Below the pieces are notes generated by a model. The model ran no database searches and was not told where the DNA came from. It worked only from the letters and a program-made list of their open reading frames with translations. Shown piece after piece: positions 62,302 through 64,000 of a DNA stretch of 64,000 bases. A program made the translations under genes and the position numbers. Numbering within the stretch: the first letter of the stretch is position 1; each line of letters starts with the position of its first letter. Origin of the DNA: UMGS1649 sp964481385 (lineage in GTDB: Bacteria > Bacillota > Clostridia > TANB77 > CAG-465); the NCBI GenBank assembly GCA_964481385.1, contig CAYZTN010000001.1, positions 12,046 to 76,045 of the forward strand, read 5' to 3'.

Positions 62302-63399
62302 CTAATTTTCTTCTTTTTCAGATTTAGTTTGTTCTATCATTGTACGCTTCCTTGAATTTATATTAGAAACTATATATCCAATAACCCATATAAGCAAAAC
62401 AATTATAGAAAAAAGTACTACTTTTATAACCTTTCCCGAAACAAGCGTTACAGCAATTATTCCAAGCACACTTGTTAAAGTATATAAAATTAAAACTACT
62501 TGTTTTTGCGAAAAACCACGTTTTAGCAATCTATGATGTATATGACCTTTATCCGGAGTAGTTATCCATTGATGATGTATTAATCTTCTAACAATTACAA
62601 ATAACATATCAAAAACAGGAACGCCCACAACAATAAGTGGTGCGACTATCGCAAGAACTGTATAACCTTTTGCCATGCCTATTATTGAAATAGTAGCCAA
62701 AGTATATCCCAAAAAATTTGAACCCGTATCTCCCATAAATGTTTTAGCTGGGTTAAAATTATATGGTAAAAAACCTACTGTTGAACCTACTAGCGCTATT
62801 GCTATAACTATAGCTTCCATAGGTGCACCATTAATCGCAAATATCATAAGAAGAGACACGCTTGCTATAGCAGATATTCCGGCAGCTAGTCCATCAAGCC
62901 CATCAATCAAATTAACTGCAATTGATATTCCCAATACCCACAGAAGCGTAATTGGAAAAGACCATATTCCAAAATCAATCATTTCTGGATAAATAAACGG
63001 TATTTTAATTCCAGCAATACTTATTCCAAACACATATATTACCGTTCCTGCAAGAAGTTGAAATAAAAATTTATATAGTGGTCTTAAATTTTTTAAGTCA
63101 TCTACAAAACCCATAACAACTATTATTATTCCACCCAAAATATATCCTAGATATCTTTTGTCTACAGTGTTTTCTGTAAATAACGTTATTAAAAAATATA
63201 CCAGCAAACTTGCCGCCATTCCAGCTATTATTGCTATTCCTCCTACTCTGGGAGTGGGCACTTTGTGCACTCGTCTATTATCTTCTTTTGGATTGTCAAT
63301 TATATTAAATTTTTTTGCAAATTTTATTGAAAGTGGAACAACAAGATAAGTAACTGCGAAAGCTATTATTAGTATTGATATATATATTAAGTTTTCCAC
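62302..63399 (-). CDS. tagO: undecaprenyl-phosphate GlcNAc-1-phosphate transferase (TagO/WecA family)
   Basis: 365 residues and about ten membrane helices. The polyprenyl-phosphate transferase motifs are in order: RVHKVPTPRVGGIAI, VMGFVDDLKNLRPLYK, NLIDGLDGLAAGIS, FMGDTGSNFLG, and the HxHHR-type loop DKGHIHHRLLKRG, which separates TagO/WecA from MraY. It starts wall polysaccharide or teichoic-acid linkage synthesis on undecaprenyl phosphate. The phosphatase gene before it ends two bases upstream. Confidence 0.93.
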   Translation of the reverse strand: MENLIYISILIIAFAVTYLVVPLSIKFAKKFNIIDNPKEDNRRVHKVPTPRVGGIAIIAGMAASLLVYFLITLFTENTVDKRYLGYILGGIIIVVMGFVDDLKNLRPLYKFLFQLLAGTVIYVFGISIAGIKIPFIYPEMIDFGIWSFPITLLWVLGISIAVNLIDGLDGLAAGISAIASVSLLMIFAINGAPMEAIVIAIALVGSTVGFLPYNFNPAKTFMGDTGSNFLGYTLATISIIGMAKGYTVLAIVAPLIVVGVPVFDMLFVIVRRLIHHQWITTPDKGHIHHRLLKRGFSQKQVVLILYTLTSVLGIIAVTLVSGKVIKVVLFSIIVLLIWVIGYIVSNINSRKRTMIEQTKSEKEEN

Positions 63400-63400
63400 A

Positions 63401-63874
63401 TTAGCCTCCTTCTTCTAGCAAATCTTTAACTAGATTGTCTACGCAATTTGCAATCTCTGTTGCACAGTTTTTATATACTTCCAAACTCAGTCCCCATGGA
63501 TCGTCTATATTCATATATCCAGATATATTTGGCCTCATATATTTCTTTAACAGTTCTACCCTATCCGCTACCTCTGGTGCTATTTCACAAACCTCTCTTT
63601 TATGCTCATTTGTCATAACAAAAATCTTATCAAACTGTTTCAAATCAAATTCATATATGCTTCTAGCTCTATGTTTTTCTAAATTGGCTCCATAGTTCGC
63701 AATAACCTGTTTGGCATATCTTGTTGCCATGTCACCTACTTCAGCTTCTATCCCACAAGAAAAAACTTCAAACTTATCTTCAATCTCATATTTTTTTAAT
63801 AAATACTTTAAGTATGCATCCGCCATTGCACTTCTACAAATATTGCCTGTACACACAAATATTATTCTTAACAA
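63401..63874 (-). CDS. low-molecular-weight protein-tyrosine phosphatase
   Basis: 157 residues. The P-loop is VCTGNICRSAMA at the N-terminus (C-x5-R), and the general acid is in NIDDPWGLSLEVYKNC. In the related arginine phosphatase YwlE a threonine stands at the fifth place of the loop (CTGNT); here it is isoleucine, which favours tyrosine phosphatase activity. Next to a TagO/WecA-type gene such enzymes often control polysaccharide synthesis through a BY-kinase, but none is in the window. Confidence 0.9.
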   Translation of the reverse strand: MLRIIFVCTGNICRSAMADAYLKYLLKKYEIEDKFEVFSCGIEAEVGDMATRYAKQVIANYGANLEKHRARSIYEFDLKQFDKIFVMTNEHKREVCEIAPEVADRVELLKKYMRPNISGYMNIDDPWGLSLEVYKNCATEIANCVDNLVKDLLEEGG

Positions 63875-63899
63875 TTATTCTCACCTTTACACGTTACAA

Positions 63900-63928
63900 A
63901 TATTATCACAGAAAACGCAATATGTCAA
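63900..63928 (-). promoter_or_regulatory. promoter of the phosphatase-tagO-yqeY-ymf gene series
   Basis: On the minus strand, TTGACA (63928-63923), 17 bases, TAATAT (63905-63900), just before the phosphatase start at 63874. The remaining bases to the right edge show no gene. Confidence 0.65.
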
Positions 63929-64000
63929 TATACGCATTCAGGACATATGAATATTCTGTGATATGATCACCCTGTAAAATTATTCTATGAAAAGTTCACC

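Noticed and set aside
1..64000. CRISPR array, prophage or integrase, rRNA operon, retroelement reverse transcriptase
   Set aside because: No regularly spaced direct repeats and no proteins of these kinds were seen on either strand.

Overview
The window is AT-rich and reads as a chromosomal segment of an endospore-forming, low-GC Gram-positive bacterium of the class Clostridia. Most genes are read leftward (minus strand) in short-spaced or overlapping operons with AGGAGG-type ribosome binding sites. Sporulation genes are spread through it: spo0A, spoIID, a spoIIQ-like M23 gene, spoIIID, yqfC, yqfD, yaaT/ricT and a collagen-like exosporium-type protein. Replication uses PolC, and gene orders such as spoIID-spoIIQ-spoIIID-mbl, rpsB-tsf and mutL-miaA are those of Firmicutes. 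Several normally fused neighbourhoods are thinned: pyrH, uppS, dxr, ispG, phoH, yqfF and the ylm genes are absent where expected. I did not assign a species.

Layout, left to right. 0-3 kb: a membrane-protein fragment, then yqfC-yqfD-ybeY-dgkA read leftward. 3.2-5.2 kb: a rightward LytTR response regulator and AgrC-like kinase, without agrB/agrD. 5.3-8.1 kb: valS behind a small membrane protein. 8.3-8.9 kb: a frameshifted hypothetical gene. 9-14 kb: divIVA, sepF, two pilin-like surface genes (one with a G10 tract at its start) and an HlyD-like gene. 14-23 kb: miaA, mutL, an unknown three-gene operon, a broken DUF2207 gene and mutS. 23-26 kb: a HipA-like kinase with a small HipA-N-like partner, and prfA. 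26-28.3 kb: a glycosyltransferase and a collagen-like glycoprotein candidate. 28.5-36 kb: spo0A, broken yigZ, an HI0933-type flavoprotein, a PLP enzyme, broken uvsE, a YefM/YoeB module, ferredoxin, ricT, holB. 36-41 kb: lepB, metG, murD (rightward), an XRE regulator, acpS, tRNA-Pro. 41.6-51 kb: polC, rseP, cdsA, frr, a third pilin-like gene, tsf, rpsB. 51-64 kb: mbl, spoIIID, spoIIQ-like, broken spoIID, a DUF4143 ATPase, an alanine racemase/ATP-grasp/membrane-protein operon, a YmfF/YmfH pair, yqeY, a TagO/WecA-like transferase and a low-molecular-weight phosphatase.

The most unusual material is not in the housekeeping genes. (1) A dispersed palindromic element with ends GTGTCATT and a GACGTTT core occurs at five intergenic places. 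One copy is a perfect 49-bp inverted repeat lying between a strong Shine-Dalgarno sequence and the start codon of the glycosyltransferase. (2) The pilin/formylglycine-enzyme-like surface gene starts with a ten-G homopolymer, and the best ribosome-binding-site-linked start is out of frame by exactly one base: a classic phase-variation layout. (3) Single-base frame breaks occur in uvsE, spoIID and yigZ, and all three are repaired by removing one C in front of GG. This could be real decay or systematic sequence error. (4) A toxin-antitoxin module is bracketed by two near-identical 36-bp terminators. No CRISPR array, rRNA, phage module, transposase or T-box was seen.
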